Assembly: GCA_016839425.1 (NCBI GenBank) | Contig: JAEOUI010000575.1 | Span: 1 to 5,309, forward strand | From: Promethearchaeota archaeon | Lineage (GTDB): Archaea; Asgardarchaeota; Lokiarchaeia; Sigynarchaeales; SOKP01 | Direction of reading: 5' to 3' | DNA length: 5,309 nucleotides | Part shown: positions 1-5,309 of the stretch, in pieces | How positions within the stretch are numbered: position 1 is the stretch's first letter | Layout: each line of letters opens with the position of its first letter | Notes under the pieces: model-generated | What the model saw: the letters and a program-made list of their open reading frames with translations, nothing else | Databases searched by the model: none | Told to the model about the DNA's origin: nothing | Made by a program: the position numbers and the translations under genes

Positions 1-159
1 ATAAAAATACTGGGAAAAAGAGGGGATAAAATTTCGAATGGTGATGTATTATTAGAAATATTTTCTGAGTCTGAAACTAAATTGACAAAAGCTACAAGTC
101 GAGCTCTAGAGAATCCTCCTATTTTGGTTGAAGGAATGTTATTGGACAAAATTAATTAA
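1..159 (+). CDS. Probable AMP phosphorylase (thymidine phosphorylase family), C-terminal end only
   Basis: The first base opens a reading frame of 52 codons ending in TAA at 157-159; the start lies left of the window. The visible peptide begins IKILGKRGDKISNGDVLLEI and ends ENPPILVEGMLLDKIN. The pattern G-x-KxGDKxxxGDxLxxIxxESExKL is the C-terminal, barrel-sandwich-like domain of the pyrimidine/AMP phosphorylase family, and the terminal PPIxVEGMLL resembles archaeal AMP phosphorylases. That enzyme splits AMP with phosphate to adenine and ribose-1,5-bisphosphate, feeding the archaeal AMP degradation route with ribose-1,5-bisphosphate isomerase and type III RuBisCO. Only about a tenth of the usual length of roughly 500 residues is present and no catalytic residues are visible, so thymidine phosphorylase or another lipoyl-like fold protein cannot be excluded. 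It converges on tnpB, with stop codons 49 bases apart. Confidence 0.62.
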   Translation: MKILGKRGDKISNGDVLLEIFSESETKLTKATSRALENPPILVEGMLLDKIN

Positions 160-177
160 ATACGAGTCTTTAATTTA

Positions 178-204
178 TTTTTTTTAATAATTACCTAAAA
201 AAAA
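178..204. terminator. Bidirectional T8/A8 terminator between convergent genes
   Basis: TTTTTTTTA at 178-186 is the exact reverse complement of TAAAAAAAA at 196-204, with a 9-base loop at 187-195. Read on the + strand it gives a T8 run 18 bases after the phosphorylase stop. Read on the - strand it gives a T8 run just past the tnpB stop. Archaeal terminators are mainly T-runs, so each half could end one of the two convergent transcripts. If an omega-RNA is made from the tnpB 3' end, this run would also limit how far its guide could extend. Confidence 0.5.
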
Positions 205-284
205 GTATTTATGCTATCACCCGACATGCAGTTGCATGTACGAGCTTTTTGTCCGATTCTTGACCATGGACGAAGTCTTCGGGT
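205..284 (-). ncRNA. Candidate omega-RNA scaffold / transposon right end overlapping the tnpB 3' end
   Basis: TnpB omega-RNAs normally overlap the 3' end of tnpB and continue past the element's right end. Here the last 25 or so codons of tnpB carry nested inverted repeats. ACCCG (219-223) pairs with CGGGT (280-284) as a closing stem. Inside it, GTCC (251-254) pairs with GGAC (268-271), and ACATGCA (224-230) pairs with TGCATGT (233-239) in a near-perfect hairpin. Together they make a three-stem, branched fold on the tnpB sense strand, followed by the T8 run. The folding is inferred from sequence alone; the exact ends, the guide start and expression are unknown. The C-terminal tail of TnpB (about 525-558) has no recognisable domain, which fits sequence constrained by RNA rather than protein. 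Confidence 0.38.
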
Positions 285-1885
285 ACTAATTGCCTTAGAC
301 TGCCAATAGTCTTGATTCGCACGGGATGAAGCCAGCACCCGCTATCGACTACATCGTTCAAGAACGCATCGCCGATTACTTTACGTAGGATGTTCAAGCC
401 ACCGTTCACGTCTGCATTGACGAGATTTGATGATCCGTGTACCTTTCGAATGTTGTCCGAACACTTGAACAAGCCTCTCTTTACACGCCGCCCCACATAA
501 ATTTTTCGCTTTTTTATGGGTTCTTTATCAAGTGCACTCGTTTTTGAGGTATAGGATTCCGTCACCTCGTCCCACACGCGAATGCTCTGGCACTCCGCCT
601 TGTAGGAGAGCATGGCGCGTAATCTCGCAATGGGAATGTAATGAAACGATTGATTGTTTCGCTTCCCATTGTTTATTCGCGTTTTAATTTGTTTTAATTG
701 CGGAAGGACGATGTTCCCGATTTTTTCCTTCACGCAATATTGAATAAAAGCATGGGAAATCTTGTGGAACGCATCCGTAAGCCATGCGGTTCGCTTTGTC
801 GTCAACCTGATCATAGTTTTTGACCATGCCTTGCACCTTCGGTTCATGAGAGTTTCGAGCTTGGTAACGGTGGACTCGTCCAAACCTCGCAACCATTCAT
901 TTCCCCGCATCGCTATAAATGATTGTTTTTCATTATATTTAAGACTCTTCAAGAGCTTCTTCCAATTGCGCCCCAGGGACGCAGCAAGGGTTTTTACTTG
1001 GGTCTTGGTTGCTTCATCCAGGACTTGATCCCATGGGATCCCTTGCTTCATCAATTTTGATTGATAGTTAGCCTTTACTTTATTGTAATGCTGGTTATAG
1101 GACTTGATGAACCTACCCGAGATGATGAGCGGTTTGCGGCAGCGATTTTCTACCGCCGTGATCAGGTTATTCACGCCCAGGTCAAGGGCTATAAACCGTG
1201 TCGCATCCAAGCCATGCTCCGGCACGGGAGGGCGTTCATACACGATCTCGACTTGATAAAAGATTTCTCGGGGTAAGATTCGAACTTGCTTGAATTTCTT
1301 TTCATTGAAATTCCTCCCGTTCAGTGCAGGGATGGGAATGCTCACGGGGTCTTTTAGGTGCGGGAATTTCTTCTGAAACGTACACGTCATGTTTAACAAG
1401 ATATTGTCATGTTCGATCTGGATGTTTTGGTACGTGAATATTAATAAAAAATGCCCATCCTTCTTCTTGAAATAAGGTAGGTCCGGCTTGGGGATCAATT
1501 TCGCACGCTTTTTCCACTCGGGGGCTTTTTTCCATTCCTTGAGCCCGTTGAAATAGGCAGACCACGACCGGTCCACGTGCAAGAGCACTTGTTGGATGGT
1601 CTGTGCTTTTAACATCGCGAAATGGGCACCTTTCTTGATTTCTCCCGCATGTTTTAACATGTTGTACAAGTCATAATAGCGTAACCACTTGCCCGTCTTG
1701 TTGTATTCTTGCTTGGCGAGATAATTAGCACGATTAAACAAGTCTTTAGACACGCGAGTTAATGTTTCCAAGCGTTCAAGAACTTGAGCATCCATCTTGG
1801 CTTTTTTCAAGATGAACTTGTAGGTCAAGTACTTGGACCGCTTTTCCTTGCGTTCCTTTTTTTTAGCATGATTAGATTTTTTCAC
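209..1885 (-). CDS. tnpB: TnpB, RNA-guided RuvC-family nuclease of an IS200/IS605- or IS607-type transposon, RuvC-II rearranged form
   Basis: This is an intact 558-residue protein; typical TnpB has about 400. TnpB cuts DNA at sites set by an omega-RNA made from the transposon end, helping to keep the element in place. A Lys/Arg-rich N-terminus (1-30) and a wedge-like region lead to RuvC-I at FIALDLGVNN (Asp235). The usual RuvC-II Glu after the strand GNIVL (390-394) is absent: the strand runs into PQLKQIK. Instead YKAE (Glu431) and TESYTSK (442-448, including Glu443) follow, as in TnpBs with a relocated catalytic Glu. RuvC-III is NADVNGGLNIL, with Asp492. The CxxC zinc knuckle is replaced by RRVKRGLFKCSDN. 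About 70 residues (roughly 281-350) look inserted between RuvC-I and RuvC-II. The start is GTG, preceded by GAGATGAT at 1889-1896 and a TATA box about 50 bases upstream. No tnpA transposase is present, so the element is the TnpB-only kind or a remnant. GC is far above the flanks, which suggests transfer. Confidence 0.9.
   Translation of the reverse strand: MKKSNHAKKKERKEKRSKYLTYKFILKKAKMDAQVLERLETLTRVSKDLFNRANYLAKQEYNKTGKWLRYYDLYNMLKHAGEIKKGAHFAMLKAQTIQQVLLHVDRSWSAYFNGLKEWKKAPEWKKRAKLIPKPDLPYFKKKDGHFLLIFTYQNIQIEHDNILLNMTCTFQKKFPHLKDPVSIPIPALNGRNFNEKKFKQVRILPREIFYQVEIVYERPPVPEHGLDATRFIALDLGVNNLITAVENRCRKPLIISGRFIKSYNQHYNKVKANYQSKLMKQGIPWDQVLDEATKTQVKTLAASLGRNWKKLLKSLKYNEKQSFIAMRGNEWLRGLDESTVTKLETLMNRRCKAWSKTMIRLTTKRTAWLTDAFHKISHAFIQYCVKEKIGNIVLPQLKQIKTRINNGKRNNQSFHYIPIARLRAMLSYKAECQSIRVWDEVTESYTSKTSALDKEPIKKRKIYVGRRVKRGLFKCSDNIRKVHGSSNLVNADVNGGLNILRKVIGDAFLNDVVDSGCWLHPVRIKTIGSLRQLVPEDFVHGQESDKKLVHATACRVIA
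224..239. repeat. Perfect 7-bp inverted repeat, ACATGCA-GT-TGCATGT
   Basis: ACATGCA at 224-230 is followed by GT and its exact reverse complement TGCATGT at 233-239, 15 bases before the tnpB stop codon. IS200/IS605-type elements carry subterminal hairpins near their ends that the transposase reads as single-stranded DNA, and omega-RNAs carry hairpins at the same place. Either role fits. A realistic stem has 6 base pairs with an AGTT loop. Confidence 0.55.
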
Positions 1886-1888
1886 CGA

Positions 1889-1896
1889 ATCATCTC
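1889..1896 (-). promoter_or_regulatory. Ribosome binding site for tnpB, deciding a GTG start
   Basis: On the - strand GAGATGAT stands just before the GTG at 1885-1883, with TCG between. It differs from the anti-Shine-Dalgarno complement GAGGTGAT at one base. This supports the GTG start over the next in-frame methionine (Met31), which would lose the basic N-terminus. Confidence 0.5.
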
Positions 1897-1935
1897 AACA
1901 GATTTTTTTTCCTATTAATTATAATGACCGTTCGG

Positions 1936-1949
1936 ATATATATTTATAC
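1936..1949 (-). promoter_or_regulatory. TATA box for tnpB
   Basis: On the - strand the sequence reads GTATAAATATATAT, an archaeal TATA-box match. With the usual spacing of about 25 bases to the transcription start, the leader before the GTG codon would be about 30 bases, enough for the ribosome binding site at 1889-1896. AT-rich DNA yields such matches by chance, so the support is mostly positional. Confidence 0.45.
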
Positions 1950-1981
1950 TCGTTGCTAATTGCGCATTCTTGCCGAATTAT

Positions 1982-2023
1982 GATGGATGTTCATCCTACC
2001 ATCAAGAACTGAAGGATAATCCC
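1982..2023. repeat. Interlaced short inverted repeats in the gap between the two nuclease genes
   Basis: The gene-free stretch 1886-2087 holds the tnpB promoter and then this cluster. GGATG (1985-1989) pairs with CATCC (1992-1996). GATGG (1982-1986) can instead pair with CCATC (1999-2003). ATCCT (1993-1997) can instead pair with AGGAT (2013-2017), and GGAT (2014-2017) lies next to ATCC (2019-2022). These stems exclude one another in part. Position suggests the left end of the intact tnpB element and/or the right end (old omega-RNA region) of the relic to its right. No transposon boundary or target duplication can be fixed from one copy. From 2024 to 2087 only a TTTTTGCAAAAA palindrome at 2074-2085 stands out. 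Confidence 0.4.
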
Positions 2024-2087
2024 CCAAAACATCAACTCTAACTTACGTTCTTCGATCTGACATGACTAATTTTTTTTGCAAAAATAT

Positions 2088-2633
2088 TTAGCTGAACTTG
2101 TGATAGAGTTTTAAACAGAGATTCTTAGAGGCATTAATGTCTGTATTAATGACGGATGCATCATCATGCTGGAAAGATTCGCCAACTTTCTGAGGAAATA
2201 AGGTCACGGGATCGTTGGTGCGGAATACCTTCGCCATATCATGAAACCACGTGCTTGTATCACCATTCTGCTTAAGAGATTGGAGGAAAAGCACGGAACT
2301 ATATTGGTTAGTACTTGTGGGATTAATGGAATAAAATTTCCCGCCGAATCTTCTGAATTTGATCTCTACCAATTGTTTAAACAAGCTTCGGGGACTGTAA
2401 TTGATACAATGATTTAATAACCGAGATAATTCACCATGTTTTAATTGTAGGGATTTTAGAGACTCCAGCGCCATGATCATCACATCGCGATCCACGCACC
2501 AATAGATCACGGATCAAGAGAGCCCACGTGCTACTTTTTTCAAGCGTTCTTGATTCTTGAGCCCTTGACATGCAATCGTGAAGGTGAGATCCCGATTAAA
2601 TTCCCCATCTATAAGAATCCTAACAAAGTTTTT
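2088..2633 (-). pseudogene. Decayed C-terminal half of a TnpB/Cas12-type RuvC nuclease, Cas12b-like in layout
   Basis: The frame can be read from about 2633 to the TAA at 2090-2088, broken by an in-frame TGA at 2516-2514 and with a TAG at 2636-2634. Before the TGA lies a basic helix, LKNQERLKKVARGLS. After it comes the RuvC-II strand with its Glu kept (VMIMALESLKSL). Then come SPRSLFKQLVEIKFRRFGGK and INPTSTNQYSS, corresponding to the usual YKAxxxGxxVxxVxPxxTSQxCS segment, but the zinc-binding cysteines are missing. RuvC-III is VINTDINASKNLCLKL, with its Asp. RuvC-I and the whole N-terminal half are absent, so it cannot be an active nuclease. An RLKK helix before RuvC-II, about 55 residues between the TSQ-like motif and RuvC-III, and the NTDINASKNL ending recall Cas12b more than compact TnpB; this is from memory, not an alignment. 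A GTG at 2510-2508 could start a 140-residue fragment, but this is probably not a gene. GC is high, as in the intact tnpB. Confidence 0.68.
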
Positions 2634-2914
2634 CTAGTATTTCAAGCAAAGCAACAACATCAGATGATGAGGAAGAACCAATTATATATGAACTCTGAAC
2701 CTCTAAAAGAAATACTTATTCCAAAATTAGAGTTCCATCTCGTGAAATTCCCAAGAAAAAAGTTTCTGTTATTTCCAGAATATTCCACTTCATCCATAAA
2801 AAATTTTAGACCATAGAGCTTAAGATAAAGGCATCAAAGGGTTCTATTAATGAAGAAGATGATGAAAATAAAATCAAAGAAGCTTTTAAACAAATAAAGA
2901 TAAATATAAAATAA
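2624..2914 (+). pseudogene. Relic of the C-terminal part of an unidentified AT-rich gene, two in-frame stops
   Basis: One frame runs from CAA at 2624 to TAA at 2912-2914, interrupted only by TGA at 2696-2698 and TAG at 2807-2809. Its pieces look like real protein. A Ser-rich, acidic linker (SSISSKATTSDDEEEPIIYE) is followed by a basic segment, YSKIRVPSREIPKKKVSVIS. The tail is TIELKIKASKGSINEEDD followed by ENKIKEAFKQIKINIK. The start is missing, and the frame is closed by TAA codons just upstream (2621-2623). I do not recognise the family. The tail faintly resembles the C-terminus of DUF499-type ATPases, but this is a weak impression. An alternative 88-codon frame at 2550-2816 crosses the junction with the nuclease relic and has less protein-like composition. 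The relic converges on the phosphoesterase gene with a 25-base gap containing AAGATCTT (2917-2924) and a T-run, possibly a terminator. Confidence 0.5.
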
Positions 2915-2939
2915 ATAAGATCTTTTAAATTTAAGATTA

Positions 2940-5309
2940 TTAGTTGACAAAGGATTTAAAAGAATAAATTTCAAAATCATCTTTCATATTTTTATTGATT
3001 TTAATTTGATAGAATTTAATATTATTTTTCTCAAGATCATATTCTCCTAAATTAATGTAATGAAAAGGATTTTTTCTTAAAGTAATTTCACCACTTTGAG
3101 AATAAAAAGTATTTTTTTCATCAAATTTACCAAAGAAATTGAAAATTCCAGGTTGATGAGTATGTCCTGTGCAGAAAATTATAGGTTTTGAATTCAATGA
3201 ACTTGAAATTAAGTCTATAAGCATTTCCCGATCTTCTTTCCTAATAAATTCTGGTTGATCATTATCTGATTTCTTCAATGTGAATGGATGGTGTGATAAT
3301 ATAAATAATAAATTATTTCTTTGTGAAATTTGCTCTTCAGAAATTAAATGATTTAATTGATTCTTTGATATAAACTGAACTTTATTTTTATTATCTTTTG
3401 AATTTGCTCCTAGAGTTGAATTTAATCCAATTATTAATGTTTTATTATCCTTATATTTCCAACCATTAAAAAAATCAAGGAAATCCTCTATTTTATGATA
3501 TTTTTTTGTAATTTCAATCCAAAAAGAACCATATTCTTTCTGTTGATTTAAAACACATTTTAAGTATTCATAATCATCTATTGAAGTATTTTCTTCAATT
3601 CTTTCAAGATCATTAAGAATAAAGTAATTTTCAAATTCATTTTCCAACTTATTCCAATCCATATCATGATTTCCAGGGACTATGAATAAATTATTGCAAT
3701 GTATGACCTTCAATAACGATTTAATATAATTTTTTGTTCTGATATATTCTTCTCTTTTCCCAGAATTAGAACAATCTCCAGTAATAAACAAATAATCAAG
3801 TTGATTATGTAAATATTTCACAAAATCTCTAAATACATTATCTTCAGGATCATCTATAGTTTGATGCATATCAGAAACGTGGAGCCATCTAAAAATAGAT
3901 TTTTGGTTTCTTTTTCTAATTTTATTAAAATATTTACCAATTTTAGTCAAAATTGGTAAATTTATATCAATTGGAATTATTTCAGGATTGATACAACCTT
4001 CATATGGATATTTGAAATTTATTTTTAGGATAAATCTACACTTATTAACATCAATTGGAAAATCTAATTTAATTTGATAAGTATAAATCTCTCTATTATT
4101 ATTCATTGACATATCTGATAAATTTATCCAAGGAGGATTTGTATAATAAGTTACTTTGTAAGGTAAAGATAGATCATTTAATGAATAATTTGATTTGATA
4201 ATTACATTTATTGCTCCTTTTTTATTGTTTTTCAATTCGAGTTTTATTTTTGGTAATATCGGTTTATATAATGGACATCCAATTGAAAAAATTCCCAGAT
4301 CTTCGTCAGATAGAATCATATTATAAAAAGGATTTTTATTTTTTTTAACAGATTTTTCAATTCGATACCAAATCTCCGCGTATTTAACTTGTGCTTTGTA
4401 AGCTTGATTCCAAGCACATGCTTCAAGACGATCTAATTCAATTTGAGGAAACCTAAAAAGTCCTCTTCTATTCTCTTTTCTGTCATCAGGTTTAATATTT
4501 ACCTTTTTTATTAAGTTATTTATAAATCCATATAATTCATAGTGTAAATCAGCTTTTCGTGTTTCATTAGAATTCGGGGTAAGATAAATCAATATTTCAT
4601 TATACTTAAATTCTAATATATCCTTCCTAAATTCCATTTGTTTAAATAAATGTTGATGATAGTCAAGACGACAATGATTTTCAATAAAATTATAATATAT
4701 TCTATTAAAAGCCTCAAAATTTGTACTTAACATTTCTTTTAATAAGATTTTATTATCGTTATCCATTTCGACCAATTTTACTTGATGAAAAAAACATTCC
4801 CAAGCAATTAAGTGATAGTATATAATTGTCATAAGAGGAGAATTGATATCCTCAGAAGATCTTGATATATGGGAAGAAAAATCAGGGTTTTTTATGTATT
4901 TTAAATAATAATCTATTGATTTACCATAATTACTAATAAGAGCAAAAAAACTTCCTATTATTATAAACATGTCTTTTTTATATCTTAATTCTGGTTTTAA
5001 ATCATTTAATATGGTTTCAATATAATTGTTTATACATTTTTTAACTTCTAATTTTCTGTTTCTATTATAGAATGGAAATGAGAACCTTAAAATTTCATTA
5101 AAAACAGAAATTAAATTACCCTTAAAATTTCTAATTCTTGGTAAGATGTAATTCCAGTTAAAATATTCCTCATAAGCTCTGTAAACATTTAAAAAAATGT
5201 TACTTTTTCTCTGATCCCTATTATATACATTAATCATTTCATTTAAAAAAGATGGATTGTTAAAATCGTTAATATCATCTTCTTCTATATGTTCAGTTTC
5301 AATATTAAA
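2940..5309 (-). CDS. Large protein with C-terminal calcineurin-like metallophosphoesterase domain, N-terminus outside window
   Basis: The frame is open from the right edge to TAA at 2942-2940, giving 789 visible residues. The ATG at 5237-5235 is internal: 24 further sense codons precede it (acidic, HIEEDDINDFNNPSFLNE) with no stop. Numbering from that Met, residues 1-300 are predicted helical, rich in aromatic residues, and may be a TPR-like scaffold. Residues 325-425 alternate in beta fashion (KIKLELKNN, GAINVIIKSN, YTYQIKLDF, RFILKINFKY) like an Ig-type sandwich. From about 450 to 750 is a metallophosphoesterase fold with every metal-binding motif: SDMH (455-458), GD (487-488), GNHD (522-525), SHHP (648-651) and GHTH (691-694). 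Such enzymes hydrolyse phosphoesters using two metals; the substrate here is unknown, and candidates include cyclic nucleotides, nucleic acid or phosphoproteins. No signal peptide or membrane segment is visible, so it is probably cytoplasmic. The very low GC matches the flanks rather than the tnpB island. The domain call is firm; the biological role is unknown. Confidence 0.85.
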   Translation of the reverse strand, partial: FNIETEHIEEDDINDFNNPSFLNEMINVYNRDQRKSNIFLNVYRAYEEYFNWNYILPRIRNFKGNLISVFNEILRFSFPFYNRNRKLEVKKCINNYIETILNDLKPELRYKKDMFIIIGSFFALISNYGKSIDYYLKYIKNPDFSSHISRSSEDINSPLMTIIYYHLIAWECFFHQVKLVEMDNDNKILLKEMLSTNFEAFNRIYYNFIENHCRLDYHQHLFKQMEFRKDILEFKYNEILIYLTPNSNETRKADLHYELYGFINNLIKKVNIKPDDRKENRRGLFRFPQIELDRLEACAWNQAYKAQVKYAEIWYRIEKSVKKNKNPFYNMILSDEDLGIFSIGCPLYKPILPKIKLELKNNKKGAINVIIKSNYSLNDLSLPYKVTYYTNPPWINLSDMSMNNNREIYTYQIKLDFPIDVNKCRFILKINFKYPYEGCINPEIIPIDINLPILTKIGKYFNKIRKRNQKSIFRWLHVSDMHQTIDDPEDNVFRDFVKYLHNQLDYLFITGDCSNSGKREEYIRTKNYIKSLLKVIHCNNLFIVPGNHDMDWNKLENEFENYFILNDLERIEENTSIDDYEYLKCVLNQQKEYGSFWIEITKKYHKIEDFLDFFNGWKYKDNKTLIIGLNSTLGANSKDNKNKVQFISKNQLNHLISEEQISQRNNLLFILSHHPFTLKKSDNDQPEFIRKEDREMLIDLISSSLNSKPIIFCTGHTHQPGIFNFFGKFDEKNTFYSQSGEITLRKNPFHYINLGEYDLEKNNIKFYQIKINKNMKDDFEIYSFKSFVN
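3932..3961. repeat. Perfect 13-bp inverted repeat with 4-base loop inside the phosphoesterase gene
   Basis: Positions 3932-3944 are the exact reverse complement of 3949-3961, leaving the loop AGTC at 3945-3948. The core arms are TTTACCAATTTT and AAAATTGGTAAA. It lies within the coding frame and encodes NLPILTKIGKY (residues 426-436 from the internal Met), exactly the linker between the beta-sandwich-like region and the metallophosphoesterase domain. The reading frame is unbroken. It could be an mRNA hairpin that pauses translation between domains, a protein-binding palindrome or a chance product of AT-rich DNA. Confidence 0.7.

Noticed and set aside
762..1276. Two + strand open frames (762-1028 and 1061-1276) and a - strand frame (684-896) inside the tnpB region.
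   Set aside because: They lie wholly within the well-supported tnpB frame, have no family motifs and no start signals; they are shadows of the real gene.
209..2087. A tnpA (Y1 or serine) transposase accompanying tnpB.
   Set aside because: No second frame with HUH/Tyr or serine-recombinase motifs occurs on either strand, so the element is called TnpB-only.
2373..2384. TTGTTTAAACAA, a 12-base palindrome.
   Set aside because: It lies within the nuclease relic frame, is AT-rich and has no partner or copy elsewhere in the window; chance is enough.
2088..2510. A 140-residue protein starting at GTG 2510 as a functional mini-nuclease or TnpB regulator.
   Set aside because: It lacks RuvC-I and the N-terminal RNA-binding half, and recognisable nuclease sequence continues upstream of the GTG across a TGA, so it is a relic.
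2550..2816. An 88-codon + strand open frame.
   Set aside because: It crosses the junction between the nuclease relic and the + strand relic. Another frame over the same bases has a clearer protein-like sequence extending to 2914.
1..5309. CRISPR array, tRNA or rRNA genes.
   Set aside because: No regularly spaced direct repeats were seen, nor any cloverleaf or rRNA-like conserved sequence. The Cas12b resemblance of the relic therefore has no CRISPR support here.

Overview
The window looks like low-GC archaeal DNA. The evidence is a probable AMP phosphorylase C-terminus (an archaeal nucleotide-salvage enzyme), TATA-type promoter spacing, T-run terminators and very AT-rich, Lys/Asn/Ile-rich coding sequence. 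An Asgard (Lokiarchaeota-like) or similar lineage is possible, but the sequence does not prove it.

Layout, left to right. (1) Positions 1-159, + strand: the last 52 codons of a probable AMP phosphorylase. (2) Positions 178-204: a T8/A8 inverted repeat that can terminate transcription from both sides. (3) Positions 209-1885, - strand: an intact 558-residue TnpB-family RNA-guided nuclease with a rearranged RuvC-II site. It has a TATA box and ribosome binding site upstream, and foldable inverted repeats over its 3' end that suggest an omega-RNA. (4) Positions 1950-2087: no gene, but interlaced short inverted repeats, probably transposon end sequence. (5) Positions 2088-2633, - strand: a 5'-truncated, nonsense-mutated relic of a second TnpB/Cas12-type nuclease whose order of motifs recalls Cas12b. 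(6) Positions 2624-2914, + strand: a 5'-truncated relic of an unknown AT-rich gene with two in-frame stops. (7) Positions 2940-5309, - strand: the C-terminal 789 residues of a large protein ending in an intact calcineurin-like metallophosphoesterase domain. Its reading frame stays open to the right edge of the window, so its true start lies outside.

The middle (about 209-2630) is a layered insertion zone. The living tnpB and the dead tnpB/cas12-like relic point the same way and are much richer in GC (about 45% in lines counted by eye) than the flanks (about 24-28%). Nothing shows that the metallophosphoesterase works with the nucleases; the shared position may only mean that this is an accessory region that tolerates insertions.
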